The position numbers and the translations under genes are program-made. The notes beneath the pieces were generated by a model that saw only the letters and a list, made by a program, of their open reading frames with translations, was not told where the DNA came from and searched no databases. Positions 1-10,316 of a DNA stretch of 23,036 nt are shown here, piece after piece. This DNA is from Zancudomyces culisetae (taxonomy: Eukaryota > Kickxellomycota > Harpellomycetes > Harpellales > Legeriomycetaceae): contig LSSK01001786.1 of NCBI GenBank assembly GCA_001969505.1, positions 1 to 23,036 on the forward strand, written 5' to 3'. Positions within the stretch are counted from its first letter, which is position 1, and each line of letters begins with the position of its first letter.

Positions 1-50
1 ACGTCTGCTTTACACGCAGAAGGTCTTGGGTTCGATCCCCAATAGCTCTA
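1..50 (+). tRNA. tRNA-Val(UAC), 5' end outside the window
   Basis: The window opens inside a tRNA gene. The anticodon stem TCTGC/GCAGA (4-8 with 16-20) closes a seven-base loop TTTACAC whose anticodon is TAC (11-13), which reads the valine codon GUA. A five-base variable loop follows, then the T arm TTGGG/CCCAA around TTCGATC (26-42) with a good B box, then the 3' acceptor strand TAGCTCT and discriminator A50. Four T residues at 51-54 form a Pol III terminator. The D arm and 5' acceptor strand are missing only because the window starts here. Confidence 0.92.
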
Positions 51-428
51 TTTTAAATTCATTTTTTTATCGTTTTTGCTTTATGTGTTTTTTGAATTAT
101 TCTATTACATTGTAGTATAACGGCTATATACTTTTTGTTAGCGAATCAATTGCGATTCCTTAGTAGAAGATAACTACCAATGATAGCTAGCAGAATATAT
201 AGTAAAAATGATCTAAGATAGTAAAGTGAATAACAAACCGAATAAAACAAGAGCGGACAACGAAAATAGCATCTGCAGCCTTTCTAACAAGAATATACTT
301 TACATATACGTTTTTTACATACTTAGTAATTGAAATTAACACTACATTGAGATAGTTTACTTAGTGTTTTATTGGTATTATATCAATAATAAAAGTTATT
401 AAAAACATTCATATTACGGCAAACAGAA

Positions 429-506
429 CTAGTTAAGTGATCCGAGACCTGAGTATAACTGACACAATCAGTGCTATACCAAACTCAGCCATCACGTTAG
501 CTGAAA
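429..506 (-). repeat. tRNA-like dispersed repeat, copy A
   Basis: Direct repeat shared with 854-932. Both copies begin CTAGT and end CTGAAA; the last 33 bases match at 28 positions and the first 33 at 23. Read on the minus strand, copy A holds an A-box-like TGGCTGAGTTTGG (491-479) and, about 42 bases on, a degraded B-box-like stretch (449-437). The unit is closed by a GTGAT/ATCAC pairing, and the plus strand folds as nested CTGAG...CTCAG and ACTGA...TCAGT stems. This suggests a decayed tRNA-derived SINE or tRNA relic; that reading is inference. Confidence 0.45.
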
Positions 507-853
507 AATATATCAGATAACTTAATACATCTACTATATATTACAACATATTATTATACTTTTATCATTCGCGTGCAAAAAAAGTAAAAAGCCATAGCTG
601 AGTATGCTAATAATCTGATCAAACGTGATCAACAATCACGATTATCTACACTATTAATGTTGTATTCGGAATTAGACAGATTTAGCAACACCAGTCAGCG
701 AAAAGAGAGTCTTATTGATTTCTAATCCAAGCATACTTCATATTTTGTATTTTTTTACAACCTCACTCTAATAATTTAATTGTATAGTGAATTGGTTTTA
801 TATATTATTTCAACTATCTAAAGCAGTTATACACTTATAAATATTAAGCAGAT

Positions 854-932
854 CTAGTAAAGTGGTATCTTACATGAGTATGACTAAATGACAATAATTC
901 TATACCTGACTCAGCTATCACTTTATCTGAAA
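854..932 (-). repeat. tRNA-like dispersed repeat, copy B
   Basis: Second copy of the repeat at 429-506, in the same orientation about 350 bases further on. The best-kept part is CTATACC-NN-ACTCAGC-N-ATCAC. On the minus strand the A-box-like sequence is TAGCTGAGTCAGG (917-905), a good match to the Pol III A-box pattern. The B-box-like end and the internal hairpin are more decayed than in copy A. No poly(A) tail or target-site duplication could be made out. Confidence 0.45.
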
Positions 933-1117
933 TTTATATGATATTGTAAGTATCATCTCAATTAATTAATAAGGTATCGTTTTTCTAACTAAGGTTACAC
1001 TCTGCCTCAATAGGCCATATATTTATTTTAATAATCTCAAAACTAAGAAACAAAAGCTGAAATAACTTAGACGAAAAAAAATGGACAGAATGAGAAAAAA
1101 AGTAGTCATTTATAAAA

Positions 1118-2832
1118 CTATGAAAATGCGGGGATACCAGTAATGGCACGACCAAGAATCAAGGAGTGGACATCATGGGTACCTTCATAGGTCTTTACAG
1201 CTTCGAGGTTAGTCATGTGACGGATGATATGGTATTCATCACTAATTCCGTTTCCACCCAGTATATCGCGACATTCTCTAGCGATTGTAAGAGCCTTCTC
1301 GCAAGAGTTTCTCTTGATGAGGGAGATCATTTCAGGAGCAACTCGACCTTCGTCCTTAAGACGGCCTACACGTAGTGCGGCTTGCAAGCCAATGGTGATT
1401 TCTGAGTGTGCATTTGCAAGTTTGGCTTGAATCAGCTGGAAGCTTGCTAGTGGAACACCGAATTGCTTTCGATTCAATGCGTAGTCGCGAGCTACAGACA
1501 AACATGCCTCAGCAGCACCCAAAGCACCCCAAGCAATTCCGTAGCGGGCATTGTTTAGACATGAGAATGGTCCCTTGAGACCCTTGACTGTAGTAAACAT
1601 GTTTTCAACTGGAACCTCAACATCATCCATTAGAATCATTCCTGTAATTGAAGCACGGAGTGCTACCTTTCCTTGAATCTTTGGTGTGGTCAATCCCTTT
1701 GATCCACGTTCAACAATGAATCCTCGGATAGCCCCGCCTTCTTCTAGGTTCTTTGCCCAGATAACAAATACATCAGCAACTGGTGAAAGTGTGATCCATG
1801 TCTTTGCTCCACTCAGTTTGTACACATTGCCCTCACGTCTTGCGACTGTCTCCATTGATCCTGGATCACTTCCATGGTTTGGTTCGGTCAGTCCAAATGC
1901 TCCAAGCATCTTTCCACTAGCCAACTGTGGAAGATACTTTTGCTTTTGTGCCTCTGTACCATATGCCCAGATTGGATACATCACCAGCGATGACTGTACA
2001 CTCATTGCTGATCTGTAGCCACTGTCCACTCTCTCTACTTCACGTGCTGCCAATCCGTATGATACTGATGATACTCCTGCGCAGTCATATCCCTCGATTG
2101 TGCTTCCCAGTAGTCCCATTTCTCCCATTTCTTCCATTATTTTTGTGTCAAATTCTAATTTGCCAAGTTAACATAAAGTTTATTCTTTGTATATATGCAC
2201 TTGTATAATTGCCACATACCTTCATTTCTGTATGCCATTGTTACTCTGGGCAAGAGTTTCTCCTGGCAATAGCTTCTTGCTGCATCTCTATTTTTTATTT
2301 AAAATGTATTGTAAAATATTTATACTCTGCAACACTTTTGCTTAGTCCTTTTTTGTTTTATCAAAACTTCAAACTTACTGTACTGCCATCTCTTCCTCTG
2401 TCAATTGAGAGTTTAGGTCAAGCCCATCTTCCCAGTTATACTTTGCCATTTCTATTGTGTTTAAATTTAATGTCAACCAAATACTCACTAGTCCATACAC
2501 CTACAAACACCAACTGATACCTGTTCCTACAGGTCTGTAAACCATAAAAGATGCAAATCTATAGCAGATAATCTATCCATCTGTCCATCTCGATTCAAAA
2601 CTCCACTTACTTTGTGATTTGGACGCATAGGCTCTGACTATTTTATATGACAATAAGCAAGTTTTTATCACAGCTTTGCAATACTCTCGAATTTTTTTTT
2701 TATGGAAATTACTCGATGCAAAAAATATATACTAGGCTTAATATTTTAAAGCTATCTACCTCCAGCACAGGAAGTCATCTTAAGTCCATTGTTTCTTGCC
2801 AAAATGGCACCTGCTTTCCTTATCATACTCAT
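1118..2832 (-). CDS. GCDH: Glutaryl-CoA dehydrogenase, mitochondrial (five exons)
   Basis: FAD-dependent matrix enzyme of lysine, hydroxylysine and tryptophan breakdown: it oxidises and decarboxylates glutaryl-CoA to crotonyl-CoA and passes electrons to ETF. Rebuilt exons on the minus strand are 2760-2832, 2611-2637, 2379-2451, 2220-2287 and 1118-2154, giving 425 residues, close to the human 438. All junctions are in phase. Exon 1 is a basic targeting peptide ([15 protein letters not shown]...) and the 27-nt exon 2 adds VRAYASKSQ, a typical presequence cleavage region. Exons 3-4 carry [16 protein letters not shown] and AYRNE, all family hallmarks. The body has [15 protein letters not shown], the acyl-CoA dehydrogenase signature [13 protein letters not shown] (about 165-177), [24 protein letters not shown] and the catalytic base in TYEGTHD (Glu404). 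Family assignment is near certain; the exon 1 donor (GTAGAT) is the weakest site. Confidence 0.95.
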
Positions 2833-3156
2833 TTTCCCTTTGTTTTATTCTTTGCTACCTTGTCTTTAGGTTTTTTAGTCCAGAGTGTTAATCTATTATA
2901 GCTTTGAAAAATCTAAACTATATATATATTTCTCTTTATTTGATCAAAAACTCACTAGGAGGGATTTGTGGTTGCGCTCAATCGTATAGTATTGCTAGCA
3001 GTAAACAATGTTAGATAAGCTTCCCTAACCTTTATACTTATAGAAAAATTTTTTGGCATCAATTTTTCCGCATCTAATTTTTTCTTTTTTTTGTTATTTC
3101 TCATTTATGGGTCCCACCTCCTGAGAATTGTTTGTAATCCCACTTGGTTGGTGCAT
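2833..3156. promoter_or_regulatory. Upstream region of the GCDH gene
   Basis: This 324-base spacer lies between the GCDH start and the 3' end of the tentative membrane-protein gene, both on the minus strand. It must contain the GCDH promoter. A CCCTAA motif at 3023-3028, about 190 bases before the ATG, is the only suggestive element. I see no clear TATA box and no coding exon. Confidence 0.4.
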
Positions 3157-3836
3157 TTATCTGTGCATATAGAATTTCACCACATCAGGATGCTTTGTAA
3201 AGACGTGTGCACCATTTGAAACAATTTTTAAAGGTGACTAAAAAAAATGTGTTAGTAACAATAATAAATTATAGATAAATTGAATGCATCCAATTCGTTG
3301 CGATTTATATGGCAACTTGTTGCTTTTTCATGCGACCAACCGGGCTTCTCTTTTTTCCCACAACAATTAATTACAAGTCATTATGATGAATTTTTTTCAG
3401 GATTCTACCAAATTTGTTTCATATACAAAACACACAACACATACAAAAATGAAGTCTAAAGATACCAGAAAATTTCCTGCGAATTTTAGTATGCAGTTGG
3501 TTCCTAAAGGCATCTTTTTTTCACTCTGATCTATTTGTAGATCTATTTTTTTCTTTATCTCCTTTACTGCTCGAATTTGGTATTCATCAAGTTTTCCACG
3601 CACATATCTGAAATACAAGTCTACTGAAAAATATTTTTTCCACTATCAGTATTATCACGTTACATCGCACCATTTATTCCATGATTGTTTCTGATAAAAG
3701 CTATTAGATCCACAAAAGCTAAAAAAAATGCAACTAGTATAAATATAAATACACTACTGTTAGCCACTCCCCATTCAATTATGTCGGTACTACCAATAGG
3801 ATAGCCACAGATCATCCTCTCAAATGTTCTCTTCAT
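3157..3836 (-). CDS. Tentative three-exon protein with two membrane helices, unknown family
   Basis: I do not recognise this protein. A consistent model is exons 3664-3836, 3445-3607 and 3157-3237 on the minus strand, giving 138 residues. The introns are 56 nt (GTAACG...TTTCAG, with CTGAT as possible branch site) and 207 nt (GTATGT...TTTTAG), and all three pieces join in phase (2, then 0). Residues 28-48 form a strongly hydrophobic helix (VFIFILVAFFLAFVDLIAFI). A highly charged loop follows at about 58-90 (YVRGKLDEYQ... EIKKKID... SEKKM), then a second hydrophobic segment at about 96-114, and the protein ends DVVKFYMHR. An adjacent 59-codon open frame upstream (3861-4040) could be a further exon. 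The helix-charged loop-helix order recalls Get1/WRB, but the coiled coil is too short to claim it. Confidence 0.35.
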
Positions 3837-4591
3837 GTTTAAATCATCTGTTAATAATCCTCACTTGTTTTGTGTTTGAAAAGAATGAGGGATTAATGAG
3901 AACAGCTTTCTCGCTGAGTACAGCACCTTCAAGAACATTCTTTGCTCTCCTTCCTCTTCTTGCTCTCTCTCTTGCCCTTTCGCCCTCTTGTAGTATTTTT
4001 CTTCTTTATTTTGTTTGATAAGAACTTTCCAGCAATACATTTTTACTTTGTTCCAATTTTGAATTAGTTCATCACTTATAACAAGATTTGAAAAAAGTGT
4101 AGAAACTGTAGATTAAAAAACTAGTACAATTAATATTCATCTACCTTTACTGAATATACATTTAAATATCATCTCCCATATCACAAGCAACCCGAGAAAT
4201 AGTCATTTGTAGCACATATCAGTCAAGAACTAAAACTACTTTATGAAACTAGAAACGGTTGATCATATTCGTCATTAGAAAAAAAAAATGCCTAACCCCC
4301 GCTCCTTCCACCTCTCAACAACTTTTATAGATATGGCTTTTCCATAATAACCACAAATAATAAAAAATGAAGAGCTAATAGATAAGAATCATGAATATTC
4401 AGGATTTATCAATATAGCACTGACCCGATAGTTCCGGCTTCGATTTAAATAGAGTTTAATGAAATGCTTCAACTAATACAATAACTAGGTTATAAACAAA
4501 GTATAAACTCACACAATTCTGAAAACTCCAGAAAAAAGGAAAAAGAAAAAAAAAGAAAAAAACAAGCTCACATCATCAACATGATTGCTAC
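3837..4591. other. Spacer with short unresolved open frames
   Basis: The minus frame 4040-3861 is open for 59 codons and is very rich in Glu, Arg and Lys because of a GA-rich tract (about 3950-3990). The opposite strand is therefore open too and encodes an artificial Leu/Ser-rich peptide. Neither can be backed by homology. From 4041 to 4591 the DNA is AT-rich with an A-rich run at about 4530-4562 and should hold the 3' UTR of the NIPSNAP gene. Confidence 0.4.
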
Positions 4592-6072
4592 TTACTGTTT
4601 GAAATCGTAAAAATCAATTGGCTTCAAAATAAGCGAGTCCATTTTTTCAATCAGCTTTGTAGTGTTGTAAACAGAAGTTGACCAAGTCTTATTTGTCCAA
4701 GCTAACCTCCGCGATTCCTTCCTCTCAGCCAGGTCCTTATAATGCCAAATATGATAAACATTATTTAGACTTCCTATTTGGCTGAACCATGCGCCAACTA
4801 AATGTGAAACGTTGCTTCTCTGTTTGACTGATGTTTTCCACTTTTGTTCCCATTCAAGTAGTCCGCCAGGTTTTAGCAAATATGACCTGAATTCAAAAAT
4901 ACAGTTTGTGCTATCAATCCCCCTGACAATATCGCCACCCTTTTGGCTTCTTTTCAAATAAGGATAGAAACCGAACTCTGTGATAGCACTGGAAAACCTT
5001 GACTTTAACGTCCGGTTTAGCTTTTGATCCAGCTCTATGATTTGTCTGATTTTTGGGTCCTTGATTTGCCTCTCGTTTAGTGTGAATATTCCCAAAAAGT
5101 CATCCATCACACCATAGTTTTTGTATTCGACGAGATGAACTATATTTTTATTTTTATAAAATAAAAACAGACCCCGTGGTTAAATCATAATAATTATCTC
5201 GGATGTACATAAACTATAACTGCTCATCAGTAACATGAACAATACGCCTTCTCCTTCACTCTTTACTTTCTATAATTGAACTTTGAAAAGTGATTACCTG
5301 CTGTGTCCAAATCACCTACTATTGTCTCATAGCTTCCCAAAAACCATAGATCAGGCGAGAAAACCTCACTTATCAGCGGATAAAGCTCCATACTACAGAT
5401 TAAGGTAAATCTCAGTGTCAAATTTGACTTCATGTGATATCATCATTAGATAGTTAAAAAATACACAGTTATAAACTAAAAAAAACCTACGTGATTGCCT
5501 TGTACTCCCTCATGTATCCGGGCTTCACATTGTGCACTGTTGAGAATGTTTGGTTTGTTTAAGCATTTAGTATTATCCTTTTTCCAAATAAAACTTGTGC
5601 TAGAATTTCGCAATATAGGCTATCTTTATCACTTACGCAACAACTGGTGTTCGCTTACATTACGAGCTAACATTTCGAAATGCTTCTGGTTCTGGATCCT
5701 TACAGCATCAGAACCTGTCAGTAGAGTTTTGAAAAATCCCTTTTTTTCTATACCTTCCTGTTCTGTTCTATTGTTTATACTTTCACCAGTTGAAAATCTA
5801 CTGTATAGTTGATTTCTAGTATCAATTCTTTTGATTTTTGTTGGCTTGAAAGCACAGTCCGCTCGTGCATCCATCGTGCGTCCTAATATGATAACATTTG
5901 TTCAGTTCACTTGTATACTACCCTTTATTTTCAAAGTATTGCTTTACACATATTTAAAGTATATATACATACCTAGTTGCCAAAACAGTGGGTTTCCTGC
6001 GTAGTTTTTCTTAGCTTGAGACAGCGTTTGCTCGAGCAGGCTCGTCTTTGTAATTAAGGCCTTAGCTTTCAT
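4592..6072 (-). CDS. NIPSNAP: NIPSNAP family protein, mitochondrial (five exons)
   Basis: NIPSNAPs are mitochondrial proteins built of two dimeric alpha-beta barrel repeats; animal members act in mitophagy signalling, while the fungal role is not known to me. Exons on the minus strand are 5973-6072, 5637-5882, 5491-5536, 5298-5392 and 4592-5139, all joining in phase to give 344 residues (human NIPSNAP1 has 284). The N-terminus is basic and hydroxylated, like a presequence. GFFKTLLTGSDAVR matches the WFKSLL motif that precedes repeat 1. Repeat 1 runs through LHNVKPGYMREYKAIT and WFLGSYETIVGDLDTAVHLV. Repeat 2 (about 241-340) has IFEFRSYLLKPGGLLEWE, LVGAWFSQIGSLNNVYHIW, ESRRLAW and ILKPIDF, close to the family. 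Intron 2 carries a TACTAA-like branch site. The central linker is longer than in animals. Confidence 0.93.
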
Positions 6073-6899
6073 GTTTGATATCGAGTTTCTGGTGTACTCT
6101 GGTTGTGTTTTTAATATTGTGAAATTTTTAAAGTAGTGAGTGTTTGATGTCGTAAAGTATAGTTAATAATAATTACTAGAAAAGAAAGTTTGGTTGATAA
6201 CTAGAATTTAGTTTTAATTTGTTTTACCACATACTAGGCCCAACTTTGAAAAACAATGGCTTTTTCCTTATATGTATGCCAATACACAAGGCATGGGAAC
6301 CAAATTGACCTGATTTTGGTTGTTTTGTATCTGTGGGAGAGCGCAGCAAATCACCGTTGCGAACTCGAATGATAAAAAATTAATGTCCGTCATTTAAAGT
6401 TTCATAATTTTATAACGTTTAATGTGAATGTTTTAAGCTTGTTTTGTATACAATAACTTTATTTGATCATATTGGGTGTGTAGCCATGATTTTATTGCGT
6501 AGAAAGGGAAATAAGATGGAAAAAATTGAAAAAAAGAGGTTATCATTTAGGAACATGAGCGCAACAAGCAAACAATAAAAATCGTTGTTGCTATTAACCA
6601 TAACCTCAAGCAAATGATTTACGTAAATAAAACGGAAGCTTCAATTTTCTTGATAGACAAATCTTTTACCACTTTTTATTGACCATCCTCTCTAAAACAA
6701 AAAGAAATGGTAAAAAGGTATTATAATAGGCAAGATGAAGCAAATAAGTGCTGAAAGCAGAAAGAAAAGAATGTACAAAACAAAACAGCCAATAACTGGA
6801 CGAAAACAAAAAATATATACCCTTTGATACGCCCTATGATAATAATAGTACAGCTACATCACCAAGTTATTTTGAGGTGTGGGGATATACACACGCACT
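6073..6899. promoter_or_regulatory. Spacer holding the NIPSNAP promoter
   Basis: About 830 bases lie between the NIPSNAP start codon and the stop codon of the large surface-protein gene, both on the minus strand. It holds the promoter of the former and the 3' UTR of the latter. Base composition is AT-rich with A and T runs, and all frames close quickly. No RNA gene, repeat or recognisable binding site stands out. Confidence 0.45.
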
Positions 6900-9853
6900 T
6901 TAATTTGGCACTGATAGACTAGAAGAATGCTTAGGTTTAACAAAAAGTGTATTTCCACGAGCCAAACTTCGCTTTTGTACAGATACCAAACTAAGATTGT
7001 TATTCCCACTAAAAGAAAAGCCATCGGTCATATATCCGGGTCTATTGCCAGTTTCAACTGAAGATTCATCATAGTGGTTCTTTTTGTCGGAATTCTCACC
7101 AATAAGAGCAAAGCTTTGTGTTGATGCATCTGGAAATAAGTGTGGTGGGAATATCTGATGGTTGTCAAACTTAGCCAATAATTGACTGGTACTAATCTCC
7201 TCCAAACTTGAAAACTCTAACTCAGGGTTGTCGTTCCTGAAATCGTCATTGTTATTTCCTAGACTATGACGAGCAACAGGTTTATCCATTGATATAAACG
7301 CAATAGAGTTTGATTTCTTTGCGCCAAACTGCTTGTCCACCACATGCTCAAACTCGGTGGTACGTCTGAGGTCAGAGGAATGGTATAGAGTATTTTCTTG
7401 GCCCCCATAGCCACTGCGATCTCCTGTCTTTGAGGTTGAGGCTCTTGGTAGCGTCATAAAAGGCACCTGGTTGTTGCTGAGTGTAGATAGAATTGAATAC
7501 ACAGAAAGTGGTCTTATTAGTTCATTAAACTCGAGTTTTTCTGCAACTGAGATGTTTAGAAAATCAGGGTTCTCGTTCTGGACAAGTACTTCAGGATTAC
7601 CAAGTGTCTCAGCGTGAAGAATACTGTCAATGTTTTTGTAAGGTTCGGCCGCCTTTGGCCCCATTGAGTAGCGTAAATATCTCTTCATGCTCTTATCTGC
7701 AAGGTCGTGTATACCCATCGATTCGGAGTGTGGATCTTGTACTGTTGTTGTTTCAGCACAATCCATCAAACTTGGGCTCCATTCAAGAATATGGTCGTCT
7801 ATTTTTATTTCTTCATCACATTTATTGTTAGGCATCTCAACCTTTGTTTCATCCCTATTTATTGACCTTCTATTTTTGATCTGGTCTAATTGAGATGTAG
7901 GTTGTAGGGTATTATCATTTCCCAAATGCAATCCTGCCTCCACAACATCAGCATATCCTGCTGACATGTGTTTATCTAGTAATAGGTCTGGGGTACTGTT
8001 GCTCTTTTTATTAGTACACACACTTCTAGCTTCTTGAAAATTGTTTTTCTTTTTTAGCACATAATACCGTGTATACTTTGAGGAACTTCTGTGTCTTGCT
8101 GGAATCGATATAATGCTACTGGCAAAACTCGAACTTTGTTGTTCCATGTCTATTTTTCTGTTGGCCATTCCCTGTTTGTTAGTTAATTGGTTAAATGCTT
8201 TTTCTATCTCCATACCTCTTCCCCCAAGCAATCCGACATTTTTTCCTGAAATATAACTCTCCTTGCTCTCAGTAGAACTCCTTTTGTATTTATTTAATTT
8301 ATTGATGGAGTAGTTTTTGTATTTTTTTAAACTGGAATCCTTGACGAATACCCGACTGTTTGTAGATATATTTGATGATACACTTTTATGCAAATTTCTG
8401 GATTCCATTCTCCATCTTTGTTTACCTCTACTCCTTCTTTCTTTGTTTTTAAGCGTATCCCTGTTTTTATGTACTACAGATTTTGTGTTTGTTTTTGTCA
8501 CCTGTGAGCTTGACGGGATTTTACCTAAGGTAGCCTCAAATTTTTCAGTACCTGTAGGCTGTGGCCTTGCATATTTTTCTACTCTGCTTCCAAAGCTTTC
8601 TTTACTACTCCTACCGCCCCATGCTTGATAATCTACACGGTTTGTAGCTGCATCCTCTCTCACAAAGCCGCTCTCGCCTTTATCTTGAAATGGTTTGAGC
8701 CTTGAAAGCTTTTTCCCCCATTTAAGGTATGCGATAACCATCAATAAACCAACCATCACCAATAGTGATACTGATATACATGAAAGAATTATTGCTATTT
8801 TTTGTGTCTGTTCACCAGAATACGCCTTTGTGTTCTCATCTGTACGCTTAACATATCCTCTTTTTATAGTAGGTTTTAAAGCTTCACCACTTTGCGCGTC
8901 TTGTGCTTTTTTCCATCTACAAAGATACCGAATTTTTGATGAATTAATGCAATTTATACACTTTTATTTGTATATCAAACTTTCATCTTTGAGCATAAAG
9001 CTTGCTTTAACTCTAGTGTAAAGCGAGTATATATCAGTGTATCAAACTCATTTACACCTTTACTTGCTTACCTTGAAACCTCTACTGCCTGCTTCGATTT
9101 GTGTATTAAACGACTTGACTTTAAAAGACCGTCATCATTTACATACACTCTTGATACGGTGTTCAATTTTGTTATTAAATATAAATGATTACCGCCTGCC
9201 TTATACTCAATACTTGGGCACACCCAAATACTCACCCTTTTATGGGGATTTCCCTTGCCTGTAATTAAAAGCTGTTCCTTTGCCAAAGTCAAGTAGCGTT
9301 TGTATTCATTATACACTACTTTTCTGCATTTATACTTTGACTTTTGATGTACTCTGTAACCTTTTTTGTTGGTGTTGCTATTCAAAGCTTCATTCGTAAT
9401 CAAAATGAACGTATCATCTCCAAACATCGCCACACTATCTATATTTGCCAGAATTTCTTTGCAATCAACGCCTTCGAATAAATTGGCTGCTATTTTGTGC
9501 TTACACACAAGTACACCTTGGTTTATAATACTTTTTTTCAAGCTCGGATGTACTTTATCTATTTTTACAGTTTGTATTTTTTCAAAAAAGAATCAGTAAA
9601 AGCGGTAACCAGTGTACTACATCCATAATTAATGAGCAACAAACATCCGTATTTTCCTGTAAATGCCAGCATTATGTCTAGGGTAAACCTAATATTCTAT
9701 CTTTTATGATAAATTACCTTTAATCCTACCATTTTTTTTCACTAAGTTGTTGCTTTCTGGAGTAGCATATCTACAGCTGACTGGTACAGCTAAGAGTAAT
9801 ATAGCTGTAATATATATCACTGAGGTTAGATATACCAACAGCTTCCCTGTCAT
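6900..9853 (-). CDS. Secretory single-pass membrane protein with long cytoplasmic tail, unknown family
   Basis: Exons on the minus strand are 9718-9853, 9072-9558 and 6900-8916, giving 879 residues; introns are 159 and 155 nt (GTAATT...TAG, GTAAGC...TAG) and join in phase. Residues 1-27 form a signal peptide (ITAILLLAVPVSC). The lumenal or extracellular part, about 28-246, has four cysteines (64, 78, 123, 159). A 25-residue helix at about 248-272 (IAIILSCISVSLLVMVGLLMVIAY) is followed by KWGKKL, setting a type I topology. The cytoplasmic tail of about 605 residues is rich in Ser, Asn, Lys and Arg, with basic stretches and no kinase or other fold I can recognise. The segments around Cys78 and Cys123 to Cys159 (ending NPHKRVSIWVCP) weakly resemble fungal LysM modules. 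It could be a cell-surface sensor or a polarity protein; function is not assigned. Confidence 0.8.
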
Positions 9854-10210
9854 CTTTAAACGACCTATTTTTAGTAAACTCCGCTGACCAGTAGTTTTAC
9901 AAGACCTACTTTACTTTTTCACTCGGTTATACGTATATACTGTACTTTTCCTCACTTGAACTCTTTGTTGAAAACCAACCTGTATGGTTATATGAGATAC
10001 TAAACTAAGTTCTTGTTTTGATATACTTTAATAAAGCAGCTTTAATCATACTTTTCTCTCGAGAGATTTTTTCTAGAAAGTAACCTCTGAATGCAGGACT
10101 GTAATGCACATATATGCCTGCCGATATATCGTCCGATATTCACCTGCTCAGCTTGTATTGGGCGATTTTTTTGTATATTAAGATATTTTTCTACAACTAA
10201 CAAGAGAAAA

Positions 10211-10316
10211 AAAAGGTTTTAGCATTATATTAGATATAGCTATACTAGTTATAGCAGCTAAGGTAACAAAGCGATCACTTTGCTCCATTATCCTTTGTAT
10301 TAACAAAACCTTTTTT
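10211..10316. repeat. Short inverted repeat, possible MITE-like relic
   Basis: AAAAAAGGTTTT at 10211-10222 is repeated in inverted orientation as AAAACCTTTTTT at 10305-10316, about 106 bases end to end. The inside is non-coding and contains a CAAAG/CTTTG hairpin and TATAGC repeats. No target-site duplication is visible and the arms are mostly A/T runs, so chance remains possible. Confidence 0.25.

Larger units (their letters stand above)
51..1117. other. AT-rich spacer with degenerate repeats
   Basis: No convincing coding exon is visible between the tRNA and the stop codon of the glutaryl-CoA dehydrogenase gene. The stretch is strongly AT-rich and stops occur in every frame. Its only structure is a pair of diverged direct repeats (429-506 and 854-932), with a possible inverted fragment near 595-607. 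The part next to 1118 must hold the 3' UTR of the minus-strand dehydrogenase gene. Confidence 0.6.

Noticed and set aside
111-547. TGTAG...CAACA ends that might mark a solo LTR beside the tRNA gene
   Set aside because: No target-site duplication, no primer-binding site or polypurine tract, and the match to LTR ends is only a few bases.
1166-2208. Several plus-strand open frames of 68 to 110 codons
   Set aside because: They are antisense shadows of the GCDH coding sequence, which is supported by family motifs and catalytic residues on the minus strand.
3157-3836. Assignment of the two-helix protein as Get1/WRB
   Set aside because: The segment between the helices is about 47 residues without the long coiled coil of Get1, and the third helix is absent.
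3824-4018. Plus-strand frame rich in Leu/Ser that looks like a membrane protein
   Set aside because: It is the complement of a GA-rich tract; the hydrophobic look follows from CT repeats, and no start context or family supports it.
7604-9264. Plus-strand frames within the large surface-protein gene
   Set aside because: Antisense shadows; the minus strand has signal peptide, helix and in-phase introns.
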